DNA from: JAYFNU01 sp964458545
GTDB taxonomy: Bacteria > Bacillota > Clostridia > Oscillospirales > Ruminococcaceae
Length of the DNA stretch: 15,471 nt
Direction: 5' to 3'
Assembly: GCA_964458545.1 (NCBI GenBank)
Contig: CAYWJF010000038.1
Coordinates: 1 to 15,471 of the forward strand
The translations under genes were made by a program, and so were the position numbers. The notes under the pieces were generated by a model that saw only the letters and a list, made by a program, of their open reading frames with translations, did no database searches and was not told the origin of the DNA. Shown piece by piece: positions 7,179-13,669 of the stretch. Positions within the stretch are counted from its first letter, which is position 1; each line of letters begins with the position of its first letter.

Positions 7179-7657
7179 ATGTCAACGAATAATAATTCCA
7201 ACTCTAATTCAAACTCCAGCTCTAAACAGTCACAGAGCCGCAATTCAAGCTCAAATTCAAACAACAGTTCCAAGCAGTCTCAGAACCGTAATTCCAACTC
7301 AAATTCAAACTCGAATTCCAGTTCAAAGCAGTCTCAGAACAGAAATTCAAGCAATGNNNNNNNNNNNNNNNNNNNNNNNNNNNNNNNNNNNNNNNNNNNN
7401 NNNNNNNNNNNNNNNNNNNNNNNNNNNNNNNNNNNNNNNNNNNNNNNNNNNNNNNNAATTCAAACTCGAATTCCAGTTCAAAGCAGTCTCAGAACAGAAA
7501 TTCAAGCAATGACTCTAAGCGATCACAGAGCCGCAATTCAAGTTCGAGTTCAAACAACAGTTCTAAGCAGTCTCAAAACAGGAACTCCAGCTCTCGCAAC
7601 TCTTCGAGCACTACCGAAAAGCAGAACCAGAACAAATCCTCCAGAAACTGCAACTAA
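7179..7657 (+). CDS. Ser/Asn-rich low-complexity repeat protein, interrupted by assembly gap
   Basis: I do not recognise this family. From the ATG at 7179, preceded by the strong ribosome-binding site AGGTGGGAG, the protein is almost entirely Ser, Asn, Gln, Lys and Arg. A core of KQSQ(N/S)RNS recurs, one copy reading KRSQSRNS, separated by runs of alternating Ser and Asn. It ends EKQNQNKSSRNCN with a single Cys. It has no signal peptide or membrane segment and should be hydrophilic, disordered and basic. A 100-N gap (7357-7456) breaks the frame as written. The 55 bases on each side of the gap are identical, and collapsing the gap plus one copy restores one open frame of 107 residues with five core repeats. 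The promoter, ribosome-binding site and terminator argue for real expression. A spore-associated, nucleic-acid-binding or surface role is possible but has no direct support. Confidence 0.75.
7302..7356 (+). repeat. 55-base exact direct repeat, left copy at gap edge
   Basis: These 55 bases, ending at the last base before the Ns, are identical to 7457-7511. Their position exactly at the gap edge suggests an unmerged contig-end overlap rather than a genuine second copy. Confidence 0.95.
7357..7456. other. Assembly gap of 100 N
   Basis: Exactly 100 undetermined bases, a conventional placeholder for a gap of unknown size. The coding frame on the two sides requires a real insertion of length 2 mod 3, whereas 100 is 1 mod 3, so the written length is not the true one. 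Confidence 0.98.
7457..7511 (+). repeat. 55-base exact direct repeat, right copy at gap edge
   Basis: Identical to 7302-7356 and starting at the first base after the Ns. After this copy the sequence continues in frame (GAC TCT AAG) with the open frame that precedes the gap. Confidence 0.95.
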
Positions 7658-7658
7658 A

Positions 7659-8081
7659 TCATTCGACAGTCGGGGAAATATTCCCGGCTGTTTCTTTTTC
7701 TGTATGGTTCGCCACCACCGCCGAGAACAGCTCATTAATTCGCGCGTTCTCGCCTATTAAGAACAAGTAGCCGAATAGCGCTTCAAAGGCGGTCGCCTCT
7801 CGGTAGGTTTTAGGCGCTACATTCCGAGGAGCGGTGACCTTGGAGGCGTTCTTGCCGCGTCTTACTATCGAGAGCTCGTCGCTTGTCAGTAGCGGCAGTA
7901 TATGAGAAAGCGCCCTGCTTTGCGCCTCGGCGCAAACATAGCCCACCGCCATGCGGTGAAGCGCGTTAGGGTTAGTGTCAACGTTTCTCGTTATATGCTC
8001 CCGCACCAGCGTTTCAAAGACAGCGTCGCCCATAAAGGCGAGTTCTACGGCGTTCTTTTGCCGCGCTGTCTTCTCCTCCAT
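7659..8081 (-). CDS. mrnC: Mini-ribonuclease III
   Basis: A 140-residue double-strand-specific endoribonuclease with an RNase III catalytic domain and no dsRNA-binding domain. In Bacilli this enzyme matures 23S rRNA ends. Visible family motifs are LAFMGDAVFETLVREH near the N-terminus, RRGKNASKV in the middle and YREATAFEALFGYLFL, which holds the second acidic cluster. I chose the ATG at 8081 because GGGGGAG lies 6 nt upstream. A longer frame from 8111 would overlap the obg stop and has no comparable ribosome-binding site. The gene directly follows obg, so ribosome assembly and rRNA processing functions are co-transcribed. It converges with the Ser/Asn-rich gene; the two stop codons are 1 nt apart. 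Confidence 0.93.
   Translation of the reverse strand: MEEKTARQKNAVELAFMGDAVFETLVREHITRNVDTNPNALHRMAVGYVCAEAQSRALSHILPLLTSDELSIVRRGKNASKVTAPRNVAPKTYREATAFEALFGYLFLIGENARINELFSAVVANHTEKETAGNISPTVE
7666..7700 (+). terminator. Intrinsic terminator of the Ser/Asn-rich gene
   Basis: An 11-bp hairpin with two G-U pairs (7666-7691, arms ACAGTCGGGGA and TTCCCGGCTGT) is followed by a T-rich tract running to 7700. It lies 8 nt after the TAA stop and overlaps the 3' end of the convergent mrnC gene. Confidence 0.85.
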
Positions 8082-8094
8082 AACGCTCTCCCCC

Positions 8095-9360
8095 TTAAAC
8101 AACATAGTCAAATTGGAATTCTCCGATAAAAATAGTGTCGTCTTCTTTCACGCCCTTTTCAATAAGCGCGTCGATTATTCCAGCGTCTAAAAGAGCCGTT
8201 TGGAAATAGAGGAGAGAATCGTAGTCTTGAACGTTTGTCTGCATAAGAATTCTTTCAAGCCACGGCGCTTCAATTCTAAAGCCGTCCTCGCAAGGCTCTA
8301 TCGTATAGCCCTTACCTATTTCGGGCAGCGGCTTTTCGTAGCTTTTTTCAAAGACGGTTATCGGCGGAAGCGACGAAAGTAACTCTGCGGTGGTTTTTAT
8401 AAGAGTATCGGTGTTCTTCTTTGTCGCCGCGCTTATCGGAATATACCTATATCCCAGCGCTTCAACATGCTTTTTTAGCTTTTCCTCAAGCTCTGTACTC
8501 GGCGCAATATCCCCCTTATTTCCCGCTACAATCTGCGGACGGTCCTTAAGCTTTTTGTTAAAGGCGAAAAGCTCTGCATTTATCTTATCAAAGTCCTCGA
8601 CGGGGTCGCGCCCCTCAATCCCAGAGATATCAACTACATGAATGAACATACGGCAACGCTCAACGTGGCGAAGGAAGTCGAAACCCAAGCCTATTCCCTT
8701 CGACGCGCCCTCAATTAGTCCCGGTATATCCGCCGCGACAAAGGAGCCGCCGCCGGGCGCCGCTACAACGCCCAACACGGGCGAAAGGGTCGTGAAGTGG
8801 TAGTTCGCTATCTTCGGCTTTGCGGCGCTTATTACAGATATAAGGGTAGACTTTCCGACATTCGGAAAGCCGATAAGCCCGACGTCAGCGATAAGCTTAA
8901 GCTCAAGTATTACGTCGTAAGCCTCCCCGTGGGTGCCAGTTTTCGCAAAGCGAGGTATCTGCCTTGTGGGTGTGGCGAAATGAGAGTTGCCGAAGCCGCC
9001 CTTACCGCCTTTACAGACGATAACAGGCTCGTCACCCGACATATCGGCAAGTACTCCGCCTGTTTCCGCCTCGCGTACTACCGTACCGCGCGGAACCTTA
9101 ATAACGAGGTCCTCACCCGCCTTGCCCGAGCAGTTTTTGCCTGTGCCGTGCTCGCCGTCGCCCGCCTTGAATTTACGCCTATACTTAAAATCGAGCAGGG
9201 TGGAAAGGTTGTTGTCCACCATAAAAACTATGTTTCCTCCGCGCCCGCCGTCGCCGCCGTCGGGACCGCCCGCCGCCACATATTTTTCACGGTGAAACGC
9301 TACCGCGCCGTCGCCGCCGTTGCCCGCTTCAAGCCTAACCTTCGCTTTATCTACAAACAT
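8095..9360 (-). CDS. obg: GTPase Obg (ObgE/CgtA)
   Basis: A 421-residue ribosome-associated GTPase needed for 50S subunit maturation and linked to stress and sporulation signalling in Firmicutes. The glycine-rich Obg fold covers about residues 1-157 (EAGNGGDGAVAFHREKY and repeated Gly motifs). The G domain shows GFPNVGKST (G1), the FTTL switch region, DIPGLIEGA (G3), NKGD (G4) and SAA (G5). A C-terminal OCT domain occupies about 345-421. The length fits the Firmicute form. AAAGG lies upstream of the ATG. A terminator sits between rpmA and this gene with only 23 nt between the tract and the start codon, so expression must come from read-through or from a promoter inside the upstream genes. Confidence 0.97.
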   Translation of the reverse strand: MFVDKAKVRLEAGNGGDGAVAFHREKYVAAGGPDGGDGGRGGNIVFMVDNNLSTLLDFKYRRKFKAGDGEHGTGKNCSGKAGEDLVIKVPRGTVVREAETGGVLADMSGDEPVIVCKGGKGGFGNSHFATPTRQIPRFAKTGTHGEAYDVILELKLIADVGLIGFPNVGKSTLISVISAAKPKIANYHFTTLSPVLGVVAAPGGGSFVAADIPGLIEGASKGIGLGFDFLRHVERCRMFIHVVDISGIEGRDPVEDFDKINAELFAFNKKLKDRPQIVAGNKGDIAPSTELEEKLKKHVEALGYRYIPISAATKKNTDTLIKTTAELLSSLPPITVFEKSYEKPLPEIGKGYTIEPCEDGFRIEAPWLERILMQTNVQDYDSLLYFQTALLDAGIIDALIEKGVKEDDTIFIGEFQFDYVV

Positions 9361-9383
9361 TCGCTTTACCTTTCAAAATAAAC

Positions 9384-9408
9384 AAAAACCCGAGCATATT
9401 TGCCCGGG
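9384..9408 (-). terminator. Intrinsic terminator between rpmA and obg
   Basis: On the minus strand an 8-bp GC-rich stem with one G-U pair (9401-9408 with 9389-9396) and an AATA loop is followed by five Ts and more T-rich sequence. It begins 8 nt after the rpmA stop, so it should end most rplU-rpmA transcripts before obg. Confidence 0.85.
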
Positions 9409-9415
9409 AATGTTG

Positions 9416-9667
9416 TTACTGTATTATGTTTACCTTCTTGCGGTCCTTGCCAAATCTTGTGAACTTGACCGTTCCGTCTGTGAGTGCAAACAACGTGTCG
9501 TCATTTCCTCTTCCGACATTTTCACCCGGGTGAATATGCGTTCCGCGCTGACGAACAAGAATATTGCCGGCTAAAACAGCCTGGCCATCCGCTTTTTTAA
9601 CGCCGAGGCGCTTGGACTCGGAATCGCGTCCGTTTTTGGTTGAACCAACACCTTTTTTATGAGCCAT
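9416..9667 (-). CDS. rpmA: 50S ribosomal protein L27
   Basis: An 83-residue L27 whose N-terminus reaches the peptidyl transferase centre. It carries the family core KKGVGSTKNGRDSESKRLGVKK and RQRGTHIHPG. The protein begins MAHKKGVGS directly, without the short N-terminal extension ending in FASKKG that many Firmicutes carry and remove with the Prp protease. The start is well fixed because GGAGGTGC lies just upstream, leaving no room for an extension. The gene follows rplU by 20 nt with no prp (ysxB) gene between them, which matches the absence of the extension. It is followed by a terminator. Confidence 0.98.
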   Translation of the reverse strand: MAHKKGVGSTKNGRDSESKRLGVKKADGQAVLAGNILVRQRGTHIHPGENVGRGNDDTLFALTDGTVKFTRFGKDRKKVNIIQ

Positions 9668-9687
9668 TCTAATGCACCTCCGTATTA

Positions 9688-9999
9688 TTAGCCGTTAATG
9701 GCGGTAATTTCGACCTTAGTAAACTGCTGACGGTGTCCCATTTTACGCTTGCTGTCCTTCTTGGAACGGTAGGTGAAAACGGTAACCTTCTTATTTTTTC
9801 CGTGCTTGATGATTTTTCCGGAGACTGTCGCTCCGCTTACCATGGGAGTTCCGATTTTCGTCGCGTCGCCGTCAATAACGGTAAGGACGTTGTCGAACTT
9901 TACGGTTTTTCCGGCTTCGGCATCGAGCTTTTCGACGTAGATAACGTCGCCCTTTGTTACACGATACTGCTTGCCGCCCGTTTCGATAACTGCGTACAT
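9688..9999 (-). CDS. rplU: 50S ribosomal protein L21
   Basis: A 103-residue L21 that binds 23S rRNA. It starts MYAVIETGGKQYRVTKGD and carries the C-terminal basic stretch YRSKKDSKRKMGHRQQFTKVEI, at normal family length. A GAGGT ribosome-binding site precedes the ATG. It is the first gene of the rplU-rpmA unit, with its own strong promoter and a leader of about 80 nt holding a hairpin that could be the L21 autoregulatory leader. Confidence 0.98.
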   Translation of the reverse strand: MYAVIETGGKQYRVTKGDVIYVEKLDAEAGKTVKFDNVLTVIDGDATKIGTPMVSGATVSGKIIKHGKNKKVTVFTYRSKKDSKRKMGHRQQFTKVEITAING

Positions 10000-10078
10000 A
10001 ATTTACCTCGCTTATATTTTCAGACTCGCTGATGCAGGCGCCGATTAAACGAACTTTTAAGAGCCTGTTACACGCGGC
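10000..10078 (-). promoter_or_regulatory. Candidate L21 leader RNA
   Basis: The transcribed leader of rplU contains a hairpin at 10034-10068. An outer CAGGC/GCCTG stem (10063-10067 read as CAGGC on the minus strand, with 10035-10039) and an inner UUAAA/UUUAA stem enclose a 6-nt loop. Firmicutes often carry an L21 leader here. I judge by position and structure only and have not matched it to the family model. Confidence 0.45.
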
Positions 10079-10084
10079 TTAAAT

Positions 10085-10113
10085 ATATTACCACAAACAC
10101 AAAATAGTGTCAA
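10085..10113 (-). promoter_or_regulatory. Sigma-A promoter of rplU-rpmA
   Basis: On the minus strand a perfect -35 box TTGACA (10108-10113), a 17-nt spacer and a -10 box TAATAT (10085-10090). The -35 box lies 10 nt after the ktrA stop, and no terminator separates the two units. Confidence 0.8.
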
Positions 10114-10123
10114 TCTTTTTTAT

Positions 10124-10777
10124 TTAGTCTATCTTCTTTAGGAATTTCTGCAAATCCTCGCGGTGACCGACGATAAGAACGCTGTCCTTAACGTTAAACT
10201 CGTAATCCGCGTCGTTCATAAGCTCAAGCTTTCCGTTTGTCCTCACGGCTATGATATTTACGCCGTATTTTGCCCTAAAGGATATCTCACGGACAGTCTT
10301 TCCCGCCCAATGCTTTTGAACGGGTATCTCGTACATTCCCACGTCGCCGCCTATTCCGACATAGTCGAGCGCGTTCTCAGCGGCATAACGCTCGGCAATG
10401 CGTATCGCCATATCTTTTTCGGGGTAAACGACCCTATCCGCACCGTTCTTTAAAAGGAATTTCGCGTGAATGTTATCGCTTGCCTTGCTTATAACCTCCT
10501 TCGCGCCAAGCTCCTTTAGCATACAGGTTATTTCAAGGCTGCTTTGAAAATCAACGCCGATACACACGAAGCAAACGTCAAAATTGCGAACTCCTACGTT
10601 CTTCAGCACCTCAGGCTCGGTGCAGTCCGCTATCTGAGCATTTCTCGCGTATGGCAGCGCCTTCTTAATGTTCTCCTCCTCCTTGTCTATTATCATAACC
10701 TCGTGACCGAGCGAGGAAAAATGCTTTGTAAGATACTCGCCGAAGCGTCCGATTCCTATTACAAGTATAGACCTCAT
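10124..10777 (-). CDS. ktrA: Ktr/Trk potassium uptake regulatory subunit (TrkA family)
   Basis: A 217-residue cytosolic gating subunit of a potassium channel-like transporter. An RCK_N Rossmann domain starts ILVIGIGRFGEYL with the GxGxxG nucleotide-binding loop, and an acidic residue follows beta-2 (MIIDKEEE), as expected for NAD/ATP-type ligand binding. An RCK_C domain covers about residues 135-217. Its single-RCK length fits KtrA rather than the double-length enterobacterial TrkA. An AAAGGA ribosome-binding site precedes the ATG. It lies 14 nt after ktrB, so the two should be made together and assemble at the membrane. Cyclic di-AMP binding to the RCK_C domain is known for Firmicute KtrA proteins but is not tested here. 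Confidence 0.93.
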   Translation of the reverse strand: MRSILVIGIGRFGEYLTKHFSSLGHEVMIIDKEEENIKKALPYARNAQIADCTEPEVLKNVGVRNFDVCFVCIGVDFQSSLEITCMLKELGAKEVISKASDNIHAKFLLKNGADRVVYPEKDMAIRIAERYAAENALDYVGIGGDVGMYEIPVQKHWAGKTVREISFRAKYGVNIIAVRTNGKLELMNDADYEFNVKDSVLIVGHREDLQKFLKKID

Positions 10778-10791
10778 TTTTTGCTTCCTTT

Positions 10792-12132
10792 CTAACCTAT
10801 GTTAATGCGTTCTATTGGGTAAACGACAGGAGCGCTGCCGTTTTTATCGGTAAAAATAAGCGCGAAGGTAAGGCTTCCCACACGTCCGCAGAACATTAAG
10901 AGCGCGAGCACCAATCTTAGTAGCGGTCCGAGCATAGCGGTTACGCCCACACTTAAGCCCGCGGTTCCAACAGCGGAAAAGGTCTCGAAAAGCACGTCGC
11001 TTGTTTCAAGCGAGGGAAAATGGGCGCATATAAGTCCGCACGCCGCAAAGGCGAGGGTAACATTGATGGCTATAACGGAAAAAGCCCGTCTGAAAGCAGA
11101 ATCCTCAAGCCTTCTTCCGAAGATATTAATCATTCTTTGGTTCTTAGCTGTCGCGATAACAGCGAGCGCAAGCACCGCTACCGAGGTGGTTTTCACTCCG
11201 CCCGCAGTAGAGCCCGGGCTTCCGCCGACAAACATAAGCACCGTTGTAAGAAGCTCTCCGAGCGGAGAAAGCGTGGCGTTATCTATTGTACTAAAGCCCG
11301 CCGTTCGCGGTGACACGCTACAGAAGAAGGAAGCTAAAACACGTCCGCCCGCGTCGAGGTCCTTAAAAGCGTAATTCGCCTCCGAAAAGAAAAACACAAC
11401 CGTAGGAAACGCAATAAGTACCGCGGTAGTTATTAGCACCACCTTAGTATGAAGCGCGTACTTTCTGAAGTGCAGCTTATTCTCGCAAAGGTCGTCCCAA
11501 ACGAAAAAGCCAATGCCGCCTATAATAATTAATGCCATTATCGTTATGTTGACGGAAATGTCGTCAGCGTAGTAAGCAAGCGAGCTGTTCTCCCCGAAGC
11601 GCCCCATAAGGTCGAAGCCCGCGTTGCAGAACGCCGAAATAGAATGGAATATTCCGTTATAGAGCGCCTGCCAAAAGCTCATATCCTTCATAAAGCGAAG
11701 GGTCAGAACAAGCGCGCCCGCTCCTTCAAAAATAAGGGTGCCTTTTATTATCCGTTTCGCCACCCTTACTATGCCGCCCAAGTGCATAGAGCTTATGCTT
11801 TCCGCCATAAGCGAGCGCTCGGACAAGCCTATCTTCTTGCGAAGAAAGACGGAAATGGCTATTACGACGGTCATAAACCCAAGCCCGCCGATTTGGATAA
11901 GTAGTAGTATAGTTATCTGACCGAAAAGCGTCCATTTCGCGTAGGTATCCGCTATAATCAGCCCCGTAACGCAGCTCGCCGAGGTGGAGGTAAAAAGAGC
12001 GTCAACGAAGCCCACCGATACGCCGTCACGGCTCGCGAACGGCAGCGACAGCAGCGCGGTACCAAGCATTATTAAAATAAAGAAGCCAAGCGCAATTAAT
12101 GCGGGATAGCTTATCGCTCTTACCTTTTTCAT
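10792..12132 (-). CDS. ktrB: Ktr/Trk potassium transporter membrane subunit (TrkH family)
   Basis: A 446-residue integral membrane potassium translocation subunit built from four M1-P-M2 repeats. The four pore loops with their selectivity-filter glycines are visible: TSASCVTGL (around residue 57), SISAFCNAGFDL, SVSPRTAGFSTID and FSAVGTAGLSVG. The conserved GGSPGSTAGGVKTT gate region follows the third loop. The length fits Firmicute KtrB. GAGG lies about 5 nt before the ATG. The gene sits 6 nt after the DUF218 gene and is followed by ktrA. It should import K+, driven by membrane potential or sodium, and serve osmotic and pH homeostasis. Confidence 0.95.
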   Translation of the reverse strand: MKKVRAISYPALIALGFFILIMLGTALLSLPFASRDGVSVGFVDALFTSTSASCVTGLIIADTYAKWTLFGQITILLLIQIGGLGFMTVVIAISVFLRKKIGLSERSLMAESISSMHLGGIVRVAKRIIKGTLIFEGAGALVLTLRFMKDMSFWQALYNGIFHSISAFCNAGFDLMGRFGENSSLAYYADDISVNITIMALIIIGGIGFFVWDDLCENKLHFRKYALHTKVVLITTAVLIAFPTVVFFFSEANYAFKDLDAGGRVLASFFCSVSPRTAGFSTIDNATLSPLGELLTTVLMFVGGSPGSTAGGVKTTSVAVLALAVIATAKNQRMINIFGRRLEDSAFRRAFSVIAINVTLAFAACGLICAHFPSLETSDVLFETFSAVGTAGLSVGVTAMLGPLLRLVLALLMFCGRVGSLTFALIFTDKNGSAPVVYPIERINIG

Positions 12133-12138
12133 AATTCC

Positions 12139-12882
12139 TCAACTATTAAATATATACATCCGAAGCACCGCGAGTATCTCGCGGAACCAATAGGTAATAA
12201 ACACAAAAAACGGCGTACTGCTGGATAGCGGCGACGGCGTAAGCCCGTGCTCTCTTGCAAAGCGTCCCGCTCTATACTGGTGAAAGGCGTCCGACACAAT
12301 AATAACGTCAGTATCTAAGCTCTCACGCTCAATTATTCTTGCGCTGTATCTGAGATTTTCGCTTGTGCTTTTCGCTTGGTTTTCTTTATATATTCTGTCA
12401 GCTTCAATTCCGCCGCTCAAAAGATACGTGTACATTACGTCCGCTTCGGCTGAGTCCTCGCCTCTCCCCTTCGCGCCTGTAACAATTACGGCACATTCGG
12501 GGTGTATTTCGAGATACTCAATCGCCGTATCAAGTCTTCTTTTTAGCATTTCGCTCGGTTTTCCGTCCTTCACCTGACAGCCGAGCACTATTACAGTTCC
12601 CGCGCTTTCGTCGGGCTTCTTTGAAATCTCCAAGGTCATAATCGCGGAAACTATAATGCAAACGATGACCGCGAAGATACAGCAGATTAGCAAAACCGTT
12701 TTTAACCACCTACACTTCTTTGTAAGTTTATCAAGCCAGCGCGGCGAAAAAAGCAGTATCCCGAGAACCGCGAAGAGCAGTGACGCAAGCGCACCCTCGC
12801 TGGCGCAACCGAAAAAAAGCGGCACGGCGGCGGCGAGAGACAGAACGAAGCAAAGTAACGCGAGTAACCTATTTATCTTCAT
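12139..12882 (-). CDS. DUF218 membrane protein (YdcF/ElyC/SanA-like)
   Basis: A 247-residue protein with three predicted N-terminal membrane segments (about residues 5-22, 30-46 and 63-85) and a C-terminal DUF218 domain (about 93-240). Domain motifs are VIVLGCQVKDGKPSEMLKRR, VIVTGAKG, a Glu-Ser-Thr-rich stretch (NQAKSTSENLRYS) and VSDAFHQYRAGRFA. Related proteins (ElyC, SanA, YdcF) affect envelope integrity and peptidoglycan or vancomycin tolerance in enterobacteria; the biochemical activity is not settled. The start codon overlaps the radC stop by 4 nt (ATGA), and ktrB follows after 6 nt, so it is embedded in the operon. Topology suggests the domain lies just outside the last helix, but its side cannot be fixed from sequence alone. 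Confidence 0.88.
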   Translation of the reverse strand: MKINRLLALLCFVLSLAAAVPLFFGCASEGALASLLFAVLGILLFSPRWLDKLTKKCRWLKTVLLICCIFAVIVCIIVSAIMTLEISKKPDESAGTVIVLGCQVKDGKPSEMLKRRLDTAIEYLEIHPECAVIVTGAKGRGEDSAEADVMYTYLLSGGIEADRIYKENQAKSTSENLRYSARIIERESLDTDVIIVSDAFHQYRAGRFAREHGLTPSPLSSSTPFFVFITYWFREILAVLRMYIFNS

Positions 12883-13586
12883 ATGTAATGAAGCTCCTGC
12901 TTCATATTATAAATTACGCCCGCGTCCGCCATTGAAACAGCGCCGTTTGTGCCAACTACAATATGGTCGCTTAGTTGAATATCTATCGTCGCTAGCGCCT
13001 TTAGTATCCTCTTTGTAGTCTCTATATCCTCAGCGGAGGGCGCGGCGAAGCCGTTTGGGTGGTTGTGCGTTACTATAACTGAAACCGCGCCGTGAGTTGT
13101 GGCGGCCTCTACTATTCTTCTTACCGATACCGATGCGGCGTTAACGCTTCCGTCGGATATCTTTACGCAGTTAATAAGCTTTAGCTTAACGTCAAAGCAA
13201 AGAAGATAGACGGTCTCGTTCTTTTCGCCTACAAAAAGAGATTTAACGTAATTCTTAACGTCGTCTGAGCTTGTGGCGATAAAGCCCTCCTTGCTCTTCT
13301 CTCTTTCATAGTAGCTGTAGGAGGCGAGAAAAAGCTTAAGAAGCGTAGCGGAATGCTCGCCCATCCCTTTTACCTTCGCAAGCTGACCCACGTCCGCTTC
13401 AAGCACCTTGTCGAAGCTTCCGAAGGTATCTATCAACCTATGAGCAAGCTCGTTCGTATCGCGTTTCGGAATGGCATAAAACAGCATAAGCTCCAGCGCG
13501 TTGTGGGGCTCAAAACCAGCAAGTCCGCTGTTTAAAAAGCGGCGCTTTGTTCGCTGTCTATGTCTTTCGTGCAAGCTTTCCGCCAT
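12879..13586 (-). CDS. radC: RadC family JAB-domain protein
   Basis: A 235-residue protein with an N-terminal UPF0758/helix-hairpin-helix region (about residues 1-95, including LAKVKGMGEHSA) and a C-terminal MPN/JAB domain (about 105-230). The metal-binding motif is complete, with His174, His176 and Asp187 in HNHPNGFAAPSAED, preceded by a plausible catalytic glutamate. RadC was named for DNA repair, but that role has not held up and the function remains unclear; the fold suggests a metallohydrolase. The start gives the usual family opening (HERHRQRTKRRF), although its ribosome-binding site is poor: GGAG lies about 13 nt upstream. It is the first gene of the radC-DUF218-ktrB-ktrA operon, with a promoter at 13628-13655. 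Confidence 0.95.
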   Translation of the reverse strand: MAESLHERHRQRTKRRFLNSGLAGFEPHNALELMLFYAIPKRDTNELAHRLIDTFGSFDKVLEADVGQLAKVKGMGEHSATLLKLFLASYSYYEREKSKEGFIATSSDDVKNYVKSLFVGEKNETVYLLCFDVKLKLINCVKISDGSVNAASVSVRRIVEAATTHGAVSVIVTHNHPNGFAAPSAEDIETTKRILKALATIDIQLSDHIVVGTNGAVSMADAGVIYNMKQELHYI

Positions 13587-13627
13587 AGAATTTCCGCTGC
13601 TCCTCAGCTTTACTTATTTATTTTAAT

Positions 13628-13655
13628 ATTATATACTATTTCCACTATAAATCAA
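13628..13655 (-). promoter_or_regulatory. Sigma-A promoter of the radC operon
   Basis: On the minus strand TTGATT (13650-13655), a 16-nt spacer and a perfect -10 box TATAAT (13628-13633). It is the only good promoter seen for radC, the DUF218 gene, ktrB and ktrA, and lies in the 83-nt divergent gap with the pseudouridine synthase gene. Confidence 0.78.
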
Positions 13656-13669
13656 ATAAGCTGGTAAGA

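Noticed and set aside
7179..7657. CRISPR array or spacer-like repeat
   Set aside because: The repeats are degenerate at the base level, follow a codon frame and encode one amino-acid pattern; the exact 55-base repeat is tied to the gap edges.
7167..7760. A longer plus-strand frame running across the N gap to 7760
   Set aside because: It continues only because 100 Ns shift the frame. After the gap it leaves the Ser/Asn repeat pattern and runs through the terminator into mrnC; the true frame stops at 7657.
8082..8111. A 150-residue Mini-III starting at 8111
   Set aside because: It would overlap the obg stop and has no ribosome-binding site, while 8081 has GGGGGAG at ideal spacing.
9361..9460. 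A promoter inside the 3' end of rpmA for obg
   Set aside because: A TTGGCA / CATAAT pair exists but with a 19-nt spacer, and its start would fall at the terminator hairpin; too weak to annotate.
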